Shown: positions 10,922 to 22,875 of the stretch, piece by piece | Numbering within the stretch: position 1 is the stretch's first letter | How the letters are laid out: each line of letters opens with the position of its first letter | Assembly (NCBI GenBank): GCA_963565915.1 | Contig: OY751495.1 | Coordinates: forward strand, 1,922,001 to 1,986,000 | Source: Entoloma clypeatum | Lineage: Eukaryota > Basidiomycota > Agaricomycetes > Agaricales > Entolomataceae | DNA length: 64,000 bases | Reading direction: 5' to 3' | Notes under the pieces: model-generated | What the model was told of the DNA's origin: nothing | The model's input: only the letters and a program-made list of their open reading frames with translations | The model's database searches: none | Position numbers and translations under genes: made by a program

Positions 10922-12457
10922 CTATTTCTGTTGTCCAACATCTAGATGGCTCTGTACAACTGCTTGCTCCCAGTCTCCAGCCGAAATTGTTGGGCGGCCG
11001 GCAGCATACCAAATACGGGACAGCCAATTTGCTGCACCCATATACCGTGGTAGAGTGGAATATCCCCGACCGACCAGTATTAAAACATGACACCCATGCT
11101 TCTCTGCTTCAGGCTTACAACTTTGGATTGCACTGTGACATGCTTGTTCCACCTCTGGTATGCCAAGCTGATCGACAAACGCACTCCATCCCAAGTTCTT
11201 TGCTATTGCTAATGCTAGTTCCTGACATCGTTTTCGGCTCTTCAGATTCACCAAAAGGGATAGTTTCTTTTCAGGACTGAGGCTGTCATCCCCGCGAAAT
11301 AAAGCGTAACAGTGAAGTAGCGTAGCGGTGTTGTTTGCAGTGTGCAATGGACTATTCTGGAGAAGTTTTTTGGCTAGGCAGAAAAGTTCTTGCTCGTCCT
11401 GCAGAGAAAGTGTTGGTTGCTTCGATGGATGTGACGCGGCGTGCACAGACTCGGAGACACTGGTGCCAGTGCCATCATCATGCGGAGAAGGCCCCACACA
11501 CTTGAACCTATGGAAGGCTGCTTTAGACGAATGAAGCGAACGGAAAGGGATGGTGTGTGGTTCCGACTGCGGACACGGCTGGAAGCAGATGTTTGCGGTA
11601 GTGTATAGCCGACCTATTTTGTCTCTCCAACGGTGGATCCATTCTCGCACGTCACAAAGGCTCCGTTTCTGAGTTGAACGTGAAGGTTTCACCGATTTTT
11701 CTGGCCCAAAGTCATGAGGATGCTGCTGCCCACGGTTCCCCTGTTCGTCCACTGATCCTGGACAATGTGCCGAAAGGTTGCATTCATCTGCGTGCTCTGC
11801 AAGAAGGGCGTTTACAAAAAAACCTCCACAGTACTTCCCTGATCCGGAGACTGAGATCGATGGAGATTCTTGATCTTCTTCTGTGGCTGCGAGTAACGAC
11901 CAATGTGGGCTTTCCCAAGCCCCAGAGTAGCAGGCAGTGGTGATAAGCCAGATCGTTCCCTTGGCCTCTCGTACACATGTCTCCAGTTCTGACTTTTCTA
12001 GTGGGTAGGACTCTTGATCCCCATCGCCAATGATGAACAGACCACCATGTTCTCCGTGTCCAACCAAAACCAAGACTAGAATGTCGCCTTTGTGTAACGC
12101 CGCTGCCCGTTTAGAGACCTCAATAATATATGCCGCTCGCAGAGATTTCAAAGGTTGATGGATTGTTTCGAACGGTGTTGGTTCGAAAAGGATCCGGCCG
12201 CAATCAGGGTTGCCCAGGAGGTAAGTTTCCCTGCCAAGTCGGATGGGAACACCGCATAGCCAACTGCTGAGGTGCTCAGTAGCGCCAATCAATTCCCGCA
12301 GGACAAGAAAGTCAACGGCCATCCAATGGTCTTGTTCATGTCCAAGGTTTGTGCTGCCAAGAAGTCCACAGACACTTATAGACTGTCGGAACTTTGAGGG
12401 GAGAAAGCGAGAGAGGGATTTCAAAGGAGAGGAAACAGGCCGATAGCTGGATGACAT
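10922..12457 (-). CDS. Caspase/hemoglobinase-fold (clan CD-like) cysteine peptidase, orphan family
   Basis: A single-exon frame of 511 residues. The N-terminal half has the layout of a clan CD peptidase: hydrophobic strand ILVLVLVGHGEHGG (His134) and, 42 residues later, TIWLITTACYSGAW (Cys176), the GHG / xCxSG pair that forms the catalytic dyad in caspases, metacaspases and legumains. After the cysteine comes a CGGFFVNALLAEH helix resembling the end of such domains. Residues about 330-480 look helical, with repeated Leu/Ala patterns. It is not a standard metacaspase: there is no N-terminal prodomain and no typical metacaspase context. Similar GHG...CYSG proteins exist in other fungi without known function, as far as I recall. 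A later start at MAVDFL (residue 46) is possible. The stop falls right before a poly-T run on the coding strand. Confidence 0.68.
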   Translation of the reverse strand: MSSSYRPVSSPLKSLSRFLPSKFRQSISVCGLLGSTNLGHEQDHWMAVDFLVLRELIGATEHLSSWLCGVPIRLGRETYLLGNPDCGRILFEPTPFETIHQPLKSLRAAYIIEVSKRAAALHKGDILVLVLVGHGEHGGLFIIGDGDQESYPLEKSELETCVREAKGTIWLITTACYSGAWESPHWSLLAATEEDQESPSISVSGSGKYCGGFFVNALLAEHADECNLSAHCPGSVDEQGNRGQQHPHDFGPEKSVKPSRSTQKRSLCDVREWIHRWRDKIGRLYTTANICFQPCPQSEPHTIPFRSLHSSKAAFHRFKCVGPSPHDDGTGTSVSESVHAASHPSKQPTLSLQDEQELFCLAKKLLQNSPLHTANNTATLLHCYALFRGDDSLSPEKKLSLLVNLKSRKRCQELALAIAKNLGWSAFVDQLGIPEVEQACHSAIQSCKPEAEKHGCHVLILVGRGYSTLPRYMGAANWLSRIWYAAGRPTISAGDWEQAVVQSHLDVGQQK

Positions 12458-12938
12458 GGATGACGGGGAAGTCTTCCTTTATCTTATAGGAGTCAGATGT
12501 TCTAAAGGAGACAGAAAGGAAAACTCAATTCTGGGATACAAGCTACCTTGTGCATTGCAAAACCATCAAGCACTTCAAACTTGCCCCCTAGCCTAGTAGG
12601 CCCTCGAGTCAAAGCATCAACCACCCCTGCCTGTCACTGGTTGATTGTGTTAACACCCACGTTCACTGATACATTGTGTAAGCTAAAAACAAGAATTCGG
12701 CAACAGGGATATTTTGGCGTAGAAAGCATACATTCCCAGATGTGAAAAAAAGTTATACGAAATAAGTATATCGTCGCATACATGTCAATTACATTGCATC
12801 ATGAACATAGGGAAGAGATTCAATCCAACATTCCCGAACCTAGAATCCCTACAAACATGGCTCCACCACCACCACCACCCACCACAGCACCGACCAGCCC
12901 ATGTTCCCATAAGACATCATAAGACATTCCAATTATTT
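12458..12938. promoter_or_regulatory. Gap between the caspase-like gene and the OPT gene
   Basis: About 480 bases that must hold the promoter of the caspase-like gene and the 3' end of the OPT transcript. A short (ccaccacc) run lies near 12,862-12,885. No coding frame is supported. Confidence 0.35.
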
Positions 12939-15900
12939 TTAACGCCAAGACGACGGACTGAACGGGAAAAAAAATTCATCAGTTTAGCATAAAAATTTCA
13001 AAACACCGGCACCGAATACATAAAAAAAGGACGTACCCAAATCTCTGACCATCACCAAGTGAAATCAGTGGCGTACCCAATCCATCGGCGGTGAGGTACG
13101 GAATCCTGACATACGATGCCCCCCCAAGTCAGCTTTCCCAGTTCGACAGAGATAGAATAAAAAAACTGACGTATTGCCCCACCAGGATTGTACGGTATTG
13201 AGCCCGATACTCCCGTTCTTCGGATATTGCAAGCAGAAGAAGATGAGCACCGCAGAGACGGCGACGCCAGAGTCCATCGCCGCCGAGAAGACGTAGTTGT
13301 ACTTTGCCCACCAGTCAAAGTGGCGCCTGCGAATGACGTACTGGAAGATGAACCCGACAATCGCCCAAGGGACGTAGTTGACCGCGCTTGCGGGGGGGAT
13401 AGATCCAGTGCCGTTGAAGATGACGGGGAAGCTGACAAGTTCGGTGAGGAAAACTACGACGCAATCATTTGATGCGGCCGCGACTTACTTGACGTAGCGG
13501 AGCCAGCTGTTGGGGTACTTCAAGTTCAAGAGGTAGGTGACGACCGGGCACAGGACGCCGACGAGGAAGAAGAATACCAAGCCTGCGGGGTGACGTTTTA
13601 GCAAGGCGGTCGCGTTCGTAGCGCGGGGTGGCAAGGCTTACCGTAGTAGACTTGACCTTTCGAGAACTGACGAGCGGGGCCAATGACACCCCAGATGATG
13701 CTAGCCGTTCCGAAGACCTCGGTACTGGGACAGATGAAGCCGTCCTTCTGAGTGGGGGAGCAGATGTTGTCGACGTTGCTGAACATCCAAGATTGTACCC
13801 CGAGCTGTACCGTGCCAGCAATAACCGTCGCGACGACCTGGCACATGAACATCGTTCTACCAAGCGAGAAAAGTCATCAAACAGGTCGTGTTGTCGAGGA
13901 AAGACGACGTACCTTGGTGGGATCTTCATGTAGTGGCCGAGCTTGAAATCAGAAGAGAATTGTAAAGCTGACGACGCTCGTCAGAACAAGGGTCTCGTTA
14001 GCATCGAGAATAATCTCACCTTGGGACATGGTGATATAACCCCACGTCTTGAACAACATCATGGCAATCGGATGACCAGGGAGAGCATATCCAATGATGA
14101 GCTCAGTGATGACGTTGAGCCCGACTTGCTGATTAGTGATGGCCTGGATCATGCCAATAGGGATAATATACACGAAAGCTGAAATGGACTCGATTGCCTA
14201 CGCCTGGAACGTTAACTGGGATTTGAAACTTACAGATTACGAGAGCAAGGATGAAGTATTGTCTAAGGAATGCGCTTCAGTCTTCGGGGAGAAATGCAAG
14301 TACTGTATTATTGACTTACACAGGGAACTGTGGTCAGGGAGGGATCAGATGGGGAAGGCAAAGGGGAGCCTACAAACTCACCTGCGTCGGGAAACATTTG
14401 ATGGCGACGATACCGATGGCGAACTGAGACACTGAAGAGGGAAGTTAGAGCGAGTTATGCAGGGTAGAAGCAGACTCGTCGTACAGAAGACGACAGCATA
14501 CCACCACTCAGGTACCTGCTTATAAGCAGACATCAATCGAGCGTGAATGTCAGGTTGCTCGCTCATGGAAAGGCGAGACTGCCTCCAGATCTGTTTGCGG
14601 AAGTAGAGGAAGGCGTGTGTGAGGGTAGCCGTGATGGACGCAAACGAAAGGCCGTAGGAGATCGCGAAGGTGGTCGAGATGAACAGGGGGCTATACGACT
14701 TGTACGACGCTTCATCAAATGTTCCCTGGTCATTGAGAATCCTCGTGACGTTGTACTTGGCACCTGTGTTGTCAAAGGAGCCACGCGACGATATCCTTTA
14801 TACATTTCTCCATTAACCAAAGTCTCGGCGAGAATGAGATCAACTTACGGCATGAATTTCGAATACCAGGTGTTCGTGTACTAGTTGAATGTTGTGAGGA
14901 AGAGGTGTCGAGAGAGAGACGGAGAGGACATACATAGAGAGCAGGTGTTAAGATCCCTAGGAAGTAAAATCAGACGAGATATCCGTCGCGGGTGTACATT
15001 GTGTACTTACAGAAGAAGAACACGAAACCGGCAGCAATGTTTGCCTCAGCCCACCATGGAGTGGCCAAAGGGGAACCAATGTAGGCAATCTAGAGCGCTT
15101 ATTAGAACTGCATGGAATCATGAAGCGGAAGAGGCAAACCTGAGCCCAATCGAAGGTGATCAAGCTCATACCCATTCCGTGAACATACCCGAACATTTGA
15201 TTGAGGGGAACGTTGTTAGGGGCAATCCAGCAAACCCAGGAGAAGTAACTGAGAGCCTGGAAGAGATATCCCGGAACAATATACCAGACGGTGCCGGCCA
15301 ACCAGGCATAGAGGAAGAATCTCTCGCGACTGATACCCCCTCGGTTACCGATACCGGCGTACGTTTGCGAGTGAAGGGTGTTGAAGAGAGCACAGGTGAC
15401 AAGGTTGGCGGGCCAGACTGTGATATCATAAACAATATCAGACTCAGTAGTCAAGTCCAGAATACACAGTCGTTCTTACTCATGGAGGGAGGTTGAACGA
15501 GGAAGCGACGTGCGATACCGCCGATGGAGAAACCAATCAGCTGTGTCGACATAACAATCATCCAGTGATCTACGAAGATTCAGGACGGAGAATCATTTCT
15601 TCAGAAGATATACGCACAGATCCAATTCCAATTCTGGTTATAGAAGAACCGTTGAACAGCAATGATGTCGGTGGCGTAGGCGCTGTAGGCACCAACAGAT
15701 GCCATAATTGTGATGATAACCTACAAGGGGAGATAATTTATGCCGCTCGCGAACTTTCAGCGAACCAACTTACATGCTCTTTGATCGTGAATGGGCCAGG
15801 ATTCAGAGATGCGCCGAAAATCTTCCAGTTGGGAACAACCAACGCCCAGAATCTACCCATAGGGAACACGAGCAGTTGGGCGACAATACCACCAATGCTG

Positions 15901-16353
15901 ACGGAGGGGTAGCGGTAGTAAAAGAATTGATTCAGACCCTGGTGACAAATGGGTCAATGGCGCGAATCCCTGACATGTTGCTCTGAAACGTACTGGAATG
16001 ACAATAGCCCAAATTAAACCCAAAGTCCAAGACCGAATCGTCGTCGAGGGGATGCTGGGGTCGTCGGTGTTGGCAACAGCAGAACGGACTTCCGGATAGG
16101 GGGAATCATCCTCTGTCGAAAATATATTGGTTCGGGGTGAGAGAGCGAGAGACAAAGTACACACCGAGGACCCCCTGGATAGCAGCCTCTTTATCGATGT
16201 TCGGGTCATCGAAGTCGGGGAGGACGGCAGCCTCAAGTTGCTCTACAAGATGTTTAGTGGAATAGGAAGTGACAAGGCGCAAGGGCACTGACCCGTGTCG
16301 ACTCTGTCGAGGGCTTTCTCGCTGTCTGAAAACTCATGCTTGGTGTCAGACAT
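12939..16353 (-). CDS. Oligopeptide transporter, OPT family
   Basis: Proton-coupled oligopeptide transporter of the fungal OPT (PT clade) type, in the plasma membrane. Start ATG at 16,353 ([13 protein letters not shown]); exon 1 is 16,293-16,353. The gene is cut by many short introns. Motifs in order: PYPEVRSAV with [13 protein letters not shown] near 16,010-16,110, [15 protein letters not shown] and GPFTIKEHV at 15,780-15,950, a LFNTLHSQ block near 15,390, [30 protein letters not shown] near 15,200, then the C-terminal transporter half with [19 protein letters not shown] near 13,340. The last exons are 13,037-13,105 and 12,939-12,957, ending in FGPSSWR. Many hydrophobic segments fit about 14-16 membrane helices. 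No frame break was seen where checked, but not every exon junction was verified. An inverted relic of a second copy lies at 10,081-10,315. Confidence 0.88.
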
Positions 16354-17625
16354 GGCGGACAGGACGAAGCTGGGGCGCTTGAGAGAAGCAGAGCGGGGAG
16401 AGGAAGGTTCTTGTAGCAAATTGATAGAACCCTTACCGCATGCAGAAAAAGAGATAAGGGCCTGAGGTTCATGAGGTTCAGCGTGGTTTCAAGAATACAC
16501 CATCAAAATGCAATTTTCACAAGATCATGACCCTTTGGGGAAGTAAACTCCTCCGAGATGCATCACAATTCCAACTTTGCCTCTTGGGGCTGGAGGAGTT
16601 GTACTATGTATTGACGACTATGATATGGTCTGTCATGCTGTAAACACTCACGGCCAGCAAACCCTCTCAAACGCGTCTGTCAACCTTCAAGCAAGCCATC
16701 AACTGACGGTGCATGGTCCAGGGGTTGAGAGAACACGGAAGTGTGCAGCAAAATACCTAGGCACACCACCAACTGGGGAAATGGTGAAAGTCTGTGGGGA
16801 GAGAGCACAAGGACATCTGGATGGGTTTTATTTATATTGCCAATTAGAGAACATTGATGCATAATTGAACCATCAATCGACTGACACCATTCCGTGGCAC
16901 GGTATGGGACCGCCGGGACCCAGGCTGACCGAGGTAAGTAAGTCTGCAGGTCTGTCAAAGGAGGCTGTATACTTATTAGTGAGCGAGCCTTTCATGTTCG
17001 CTTCCTAGTCTGCAAGTACTGTAAGTACTTATGACTCTCATAAGTACCACGCGCATCGCTAAATCAGATGATGCTTGGTGCAACCATGTGGTCTCGTCAG
17101 CTCTTCATCATCCGCCATAGATTCCAGATGGTCAAAATCTACTATACGGGTATGATCGAATCTTTGTAATTATGTAGTATGTATGAGACCGTGTCACCAT
17201 GAAACGATGACCTTAGATAAAGAGCCATAAAACCTCGGAGGATGTAAGGGTCAGACTATACCACTGAACCTTCCCCGTTCTCTGTTTCCCGACGATCGGA
17301 ATGTGGTGTGAAAGAGACAGCACCACATGGTACATGGTCCCGAGGCCCTAATATGATGGTACCATGGTGGTACACCCTATCTGTTAGATTATGCACTATC
17401 TCAAATTGGAGGTACCTTGTGTTTTTTGAACCGTAAATAACTATCTGTCCCTGTAGGTCCCCATGCATCGTAGCGAGACGCGGGTCTATCGAGGAGAGAT
17501 GTCTGCACGCCAAGTCACATGATTTAAACGTGTGTGCTTCACCGTCGTTCTCGTGAAAGACGGAGGAGAGAAGTGTATCAAAAAAAATGGTAAGGAAACC
17601 ACACTGTCCAAAGTAAAACAAAGTC
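16354..17625. other. Intergenic region between OPT and KSH1
   Basis: About 1.27 kb containing the promoters of two divergently transcribed genes (OPT on minus, KSH1 on plus). A minus frame of 134 residues (17,256-17,660) and other short frames match nothing I know. No gene is called. Confidence 0.4.
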
Positions 17626-17914
17626 ATGAACCTATTCACCTCGCAGTCCGCGCTTTTCAACTTTCAGTCACTCCTGCTCGTCATCTTGCTCGTCATCTGC
17701 ACCACCACCTACGTTCGCGCAGTAGCCCCGCGCCTTCTCGACAGAAACAAGCAAGGGTGCGCACCTCTCCCTCTCTGACACCCATAACACGATACCTAGA
17801 CGTTCTCCCAGGTTCATGGGTCTCTTCTTCATGTCCGCCCGTATCGGCGAGCGCCTCTCCCCCTACGTCGCCCTCGCATGCATGTCCATGGCCGTAACCC
17901 TCCTGTTGTACTAA
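17626..17914 (+). CDS. KSH1: Kish / TMEM167 small secretory-pathway membrane protein
   Basis: Two exons, 17,626-17,756 and 17,812-17,914, give a 77-residue protein. It has two membrane segments ([18 protein letters not shown] and [12 protein letters not shown]) around the family signature [12 protein letters not shown], preceded by LFNFQSLL and LLDRN. Kish proteins are small Golgi/early secretory membrane proteins needed for secretion. Length (about 72-77) and motif order match the family. The intron starts GTGCGC and ends CCCAG. It converges on SMC2, with only about 95 bases between the stop codons, so the 3' ends may overlap. Confidence 0.93.
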
Positions 17915-18008
17915 TGCTACACAATGATACCATGCCGACTCCAAGAAAAAACGATACACAAAGGAAAAAAAAAACATATAACACAAAAAAAAAACAACCT
18001 AAGTCGAT

Positions 18009-21000
18009 TCACGCATTCGCAACCCTCCTCCGCCTCGACCCCCGCCCATCGCCTTCGCCGTCCTCATTCTCGCCATTCGCATACAACGCGGACGTCGACC
18101 TCTGCGCCGTCCTCTCTACAACCGACGTCCCATCGCGGAACCTCGCCCGGAACAGCACGTTCGCATTCGTGAACAGCCCTTCTTTCAGCGACACCACGAT
18201 GAACTGCGACCCCTTGAACCGCGTCCGGAACAGCTGCCCGATATGCTGCGTATGCGACAGGTCCAGCGCCGCATCGATCTCGTCCAGGATATACATCGGC
18301 GCTGGCTTGAATTGGAGGAGGGCCATGATGAGTGACAAGGCGATGAGTGACCTGTTATAGATAGACACCGCAATTGCTCAATACGATGACATAGTCTCTT
18401 TGGAGAAACCCCTAACCTTTGTCCACCACTCAACTCCGTCAAACTCTGCTTCCATACAGACCCCAGCTGGACCTTGACTTCGAGCCCGTCCATGAGATCT
18501 TGTCCATCCGGCGGTTGAAGCTTTGCAAAGTTTCCTGGCAAAAGTTCTGCAAAGATCCCTCCAAAGTCACTGAGAAACGTCAACTTCAACATTTAATAAA
18601 TACTGCAGTAAAACATACCCATCCACCTTCTCCCAAGTCTTCTGCAACGCATCCCGTTTATACCGGTCCAGCTCTTCAATGGTCTCTTCAATCTTCTCCT
18701 TATCCTTCATCACAGTCGCCAACATCTTCTGAAGCTCTACTTCGCGCTTCTCAACACTGTTCGCAACATAAGTCAGTCATCAACCCACAACCAGGTTCAC
18801 CAAAGAACTCACTTATCAATCATATTCATAACCTTTGGGTTGACCTTTTTCTTCATCCCCTTTTGCGACTCTTCCAATTCTCTCGCCTTCTCCTTCATCC
18901 TCCCAATATCAAAATTCGCAAAATCATACTGAGTCCCTGATTTTCCAAACTGACTATATCCGAACACATCAGTCCTTGAACACAAACAAGAAGAAAAACA
19001 CGCACTCCCTCTCCTCCTGGATCCACTCAAACTGCTTTTCCAAATTCGCAGCATGATTCACAGCCGTCGTCCGATCCTTGTTCAGCACCTGCACCTCGTG
19101 GTCCAAGCCCTTGATATCGAGCTCAGCCTGCGACACCGCATGCTTCTTCTCCTTGATCACATTCGCGAGCTCTTTCAGCTCGTTGTCGAACCGCGTCAAC
19201 GTAGCCCTCTCTTCCTGCAGCTTCTTTTCCGCTTTCGCGTAGGCCGCCTGTAAGAAAAACAAGATCAGTTTCATCCACATGATAACAGCCAAAACACGCA
19301 CCTCGCTCGCTGTGACCTGCTCTTGAAGCTTCGCCAGGTCCTTGTGCAGCTTCGCCAGACCGGCTTTGGAGTCTTCCAGTGCCCTAGTCGCAGCTTCGAT
19401 GTCTTGTTCAATTTGCTCTGAAAGTCAAAAACAAGGCACTTTCATAACTGCCTTATAGATAGAACGCTCCGGGGCACATACGAAGCTCGAGCGTAGCAGT
19501 CTGGACCTCCTTCTGCTGTGTCTTGAGAGCAACGGCATGGCGTTGCAGTGCCGACTTTTGCTTGAGGATGTCTGCCTGGGGGACAGCGAATCAGCCACGA
19601 TCACACGCTCCGGTCAGACTAGGATAACTCACCTTGAGCTCTTCAGTCTTCCCTTCCTTGTTGTTCTTGAACTCGGCCATATCTTGCTCCCACTTTGCGC
19701 ATTCCTCCTTTGCGGCTTGCTGTTTCCCCTTTGCAGCTTTCACAGCCAGCGTCAGATCAGCTATCGTCTTCTTCAGCTCTTCCACCTGTGTTCCAATCTA
19801 TCGCAACAACCAATGAGACAAACCCAATACCCAAAAGAAGAAGTGAATTCACCCTCGCCGCATTGCTCCCCTCAACCTGCTGCGCCACCAACCCCACCTC
19901 ATGCTCCTTCATCTCCAGCTCCCTCGCCATCCTCCTCCACTCCTCCCTCACCCTCCTCCCGCCCTCCTCCTCCCTCTCCAACGCCCCCAGCCTCTGCCTC
20001 GCCGCATTCAGCTTCCCCCCAACATCCAGCAGCTCCTGCGCCCTGATCAAGATCCCGCTCCCGCTCGGCGCCGACCCGCCGCTGAGCGTGCCCGACGGGT
20101 CGTACACATCCCCGGCGAGCGTGACAGAGCGCACGCCGACGTCGCGGGTGAACGTCACGCGCTTCGCGGCCTCCGCGTCCGCGCAAATGAGGTTGTCCCC
20201 GAACACGTACGCGATGGCATTCGCCACGTCGTCTGCGTACCCGACGAGCGAGAGCGCCTGGTGCACTTTTCCTGGAGCGAGGCGCTGTGCAATGTCCCAT
20301 TGCTATCAAAAAGAGAGAAAAAAACGTCAGAGAACAGATACATCTGCGGTGGGTAGAAAGAGAAGAAGAGGAAGACGCACCCTGTCGGACAATGTCCGCG
20401 CAGAGATCTTGTTCAGTGGGATGAGCGTGATGCGCTTCTTGAGCTGCCCACGCGCGAGGATGTCCTTGCCGATCTTCTCGTCCTCGACCACGACGTTGAA
20501 CAGCTTCGCGCCCGCCGCGATCTCGAGCGCCGTCGACTTGTCGAAGTGCTGCTCGTCCAGCGATATGAGCGATGCGGCGAGACCCCGCACCTTGCGCCTG
20601 TCGAACCCAGGCCTTGGATCGGCATAGTCGAAGTTGAGCCGGCCGAGGCCCTGCTTGACGTGCTCGTATTGCTATGCCATCCACGCCGAATTCAGTATGT
20701 TATGGTATCATTAAGAAAGCAGAGAATAGATTATCTTGCTCACCTCACTCAAATTTCTCACCTCGGCTTTCGCACTCCTCAACTTCTCCTCCCCCGCCTT
20801 CTCCATCTCCTCGTTCCATCCGCTCTTCTGCAGCCGCGTCCTGCACTCCTCTACTTCAGTTTTGACCTTTGCGAGTTTGTTCTGGCCCTCCCGGGCGTCT
20901 CTCTCCACCTCCTTCCAGCGTCCTTCCAAAGGCTTGAGCTCCTTCTCGCTCATCTTGAGCTTGACCTTGCTCTGCTCCTCCTCTGCTTGCGCTTGCGCGA

Positions 21001-22500
21001 TGCGGCCCTTGGCTTCAGCGAGCTGGCCCATATACCCGCCGCCGGAGGTGTTGGCGGCGTTGGAGGAAAGCCCGGTGAGGAGTGTTTGGAGGAGCTCTTC
21101 GGCTGTTGAGAGCTTGTTTTGGTTTGCCGTATGTTCGTCTTTGACGGTCTTGTATGACGCGTCGAGCTTTTCGACTTGCTTTTGTTTTTCTACCCGTAAA
21201 GTTTCGAGCTAAGAAGATGAATAGATCAGCGCAAGTAAGGTATACATATAGAAGAACGTCACCTCTTTCAGTTCATTCTCTTGAGTCAAGATGTTGGCTC
21301 CCTCATCCTTGATCGTGCCCTCTTTGATCTCAGCCTGCGTCTTGATTTTCACAGCAGCTTTTCCAAGCTCCCCCGCCTCCTCCTCGAGTTTTTTCATCTT
21401 TCCCCCTTTGCTAACCTCCGCATCCCTCTTCTTCGTCACATCCTCCTGCTGCTTCTCTGCGGCGTCCCCCTCCTTCGTCGCCCTCTTCTTGCGTTTATTG
21501 ACCTCCTCAATCTCCGCCCTCTTATTCTCGATCTCCTCCTCCTTCTTCACGACCCTCTCCTGCGCATCGGTCCACTCCCACGCGCGTAGCACCCGGCCGA
21601 TGCGCTCGAGCTCGGTGCACGACTTTTGGTACGCGATGAACGAACGTTTCTCTGTGCGAAGCTTCTCAAGTTTGGGGGTGATTTCTTCTTGGAGGAGGGA
21701 GAGGATCTCTTGGACGCGCTTTTCCTTTTTTCCCATGGTCTTTTTGGCCTTGTCCTTGCGTTCCTCGAACATGCGTGTGCCGGCGGCTTCTTCGACCATA
21801 CCGAGGATCTCTTGCGGTCGCATGTTCAGCACCTAGGGTTCAGTGGTTGAGAGGCCATGGGCATAGGAAGGGGGTTTGGAAGGCACCTTGGTGATGCGGC
21901 CTTGCATGATGACAAAGTTAGGATTGTTGATGTTGAGCTGGACCGACTGGAAGAGCGTCTGGATGTTGGCTTGGAGGGACTTGTGCCCGTTGAGTAGGTA
22001 CTTGGAGACGTTTGGAAGGGCGATCTGACAAATAGTCGGATGAGTCCGAATGAGTGCAGGAGGTTAAACCAAGTTACCTGACGCGTCACTGTGATCTGTT
22101 TATGGTCCTCGAAACCAACGGGGCTTTTTGAGCGGTCAGAGTTGTCAAAGACGATGGTGACGCTGGCTTTGCTGACGCCGGCTTGGCCACGTTTGTATAT
22201 TAGGTCCTGCTGATTCGCAGCGCGCATCTGCCGTGAAAAGCGCGCCATCAGTAGGGTTTGTTTGTAGAAGATGTAGATTACGCACCTGTGCCATGTTTGT
22301 GATACCGAGCACGAAACATATCGCGTCGAGGATGTTGGACTTGCCAGAGCCATTGAGACCGGTGATGGCGTTAAAAGAGGGGTCCCAGCCAGTGATTTGG
22401 GTCCGCACGGGGTATGATTTAAACCCTGATAGGCTGTTAGCATGTGCACAGTGGTATCAACGTCGACTGTACCCTCGAGAACGAGCTCCTCGATGCGCAT
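18009..22500 (-). CDS. SMC2: Condensin subunit SMC2
   Basis: Core ATPase of condensin, which compacts chromosomes in mitosis. Start at 22,500 ([10 protein letters not shown]), exon 1 22,473-22,500, exon 2 from 22,425; many short introns follow, and the stop is at 18,009. Motifs in order: N-terminal GFKSYPVRT, Walker [10 protein letters not shown] near 22,350, [39 protein letters not shown] near 21,800, long coiled-coil stretches, the hinge with [18 protein letters not shown] near 20,230, a second coiled coil, the ABC signature LTELSGGQR near 18,420 and Walker [13 protein letters not shown] near 18,280. The tail is basic ([11 protein letters not shown]). The domain order identifies the SMC2 subtype. 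It shares a 375-bp divergent promoter with the DUF262 gene. Confidence 0.93.
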
Positions 22501-22875
22501 GGTGTTGAGAGAGCAACGGGTGACCGCGACGCGTGGGGCGCGTTTGTTCGGCAATCACCGCGTTTTGCCAAGACCCCGGACACTTCTAAATGAAACATGT
22601 CCAAACAACCAATCTTACCTCCCGAATGCACTCAGTATGTTGATTGAGTGCCTTTTAGACTTTTTGCAGTTGCATAATCGATCGTGTTGACGTCGACTGA
22701 CGAACTCCTCCAGAGTGACGTTGACGTTGTGGTCGAGGAGAGCGTCTGCATCGACGCCGCACCTAAATTTGGAAAATTGCGATCGTCAATGTTCAGTCCC
22801 CCGGAAGAAAGCACAAAAAGTGATGGAAGCGTCGGACCGAGTATTTTGATCTTTGTCTCTCCCCTATCACTACTT
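22501..22875. promoter_or_regulatory. Bidirectional promoter region between SMC2 and the DUF262 gene
   Basis: About 375 bases between two divergent starts (22,500 minus, 22,876 plus). An upstream in-frame ATG at 22,684 would lengthen the DUF262 protein, but that segment is not protein-like. No TATA box stands out. Confidence 0.4.

Noticed and set aside
14885..15496. Long plus-strand frame of 203 residues
   Set aside because: It is antisense to OPT exons with recognisable motifs on minus.
16254..16472. Minus frame of 72 residues across the OPT start
   Set aside because: Different frame from the OPT start exon, composition typical of a shadow.
19537..20627. Long plus frames rich in Ser/Pro/Leu
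   Set aside because: Shadows of the GC-rich SMC2 coding sequence on the opposite strand.
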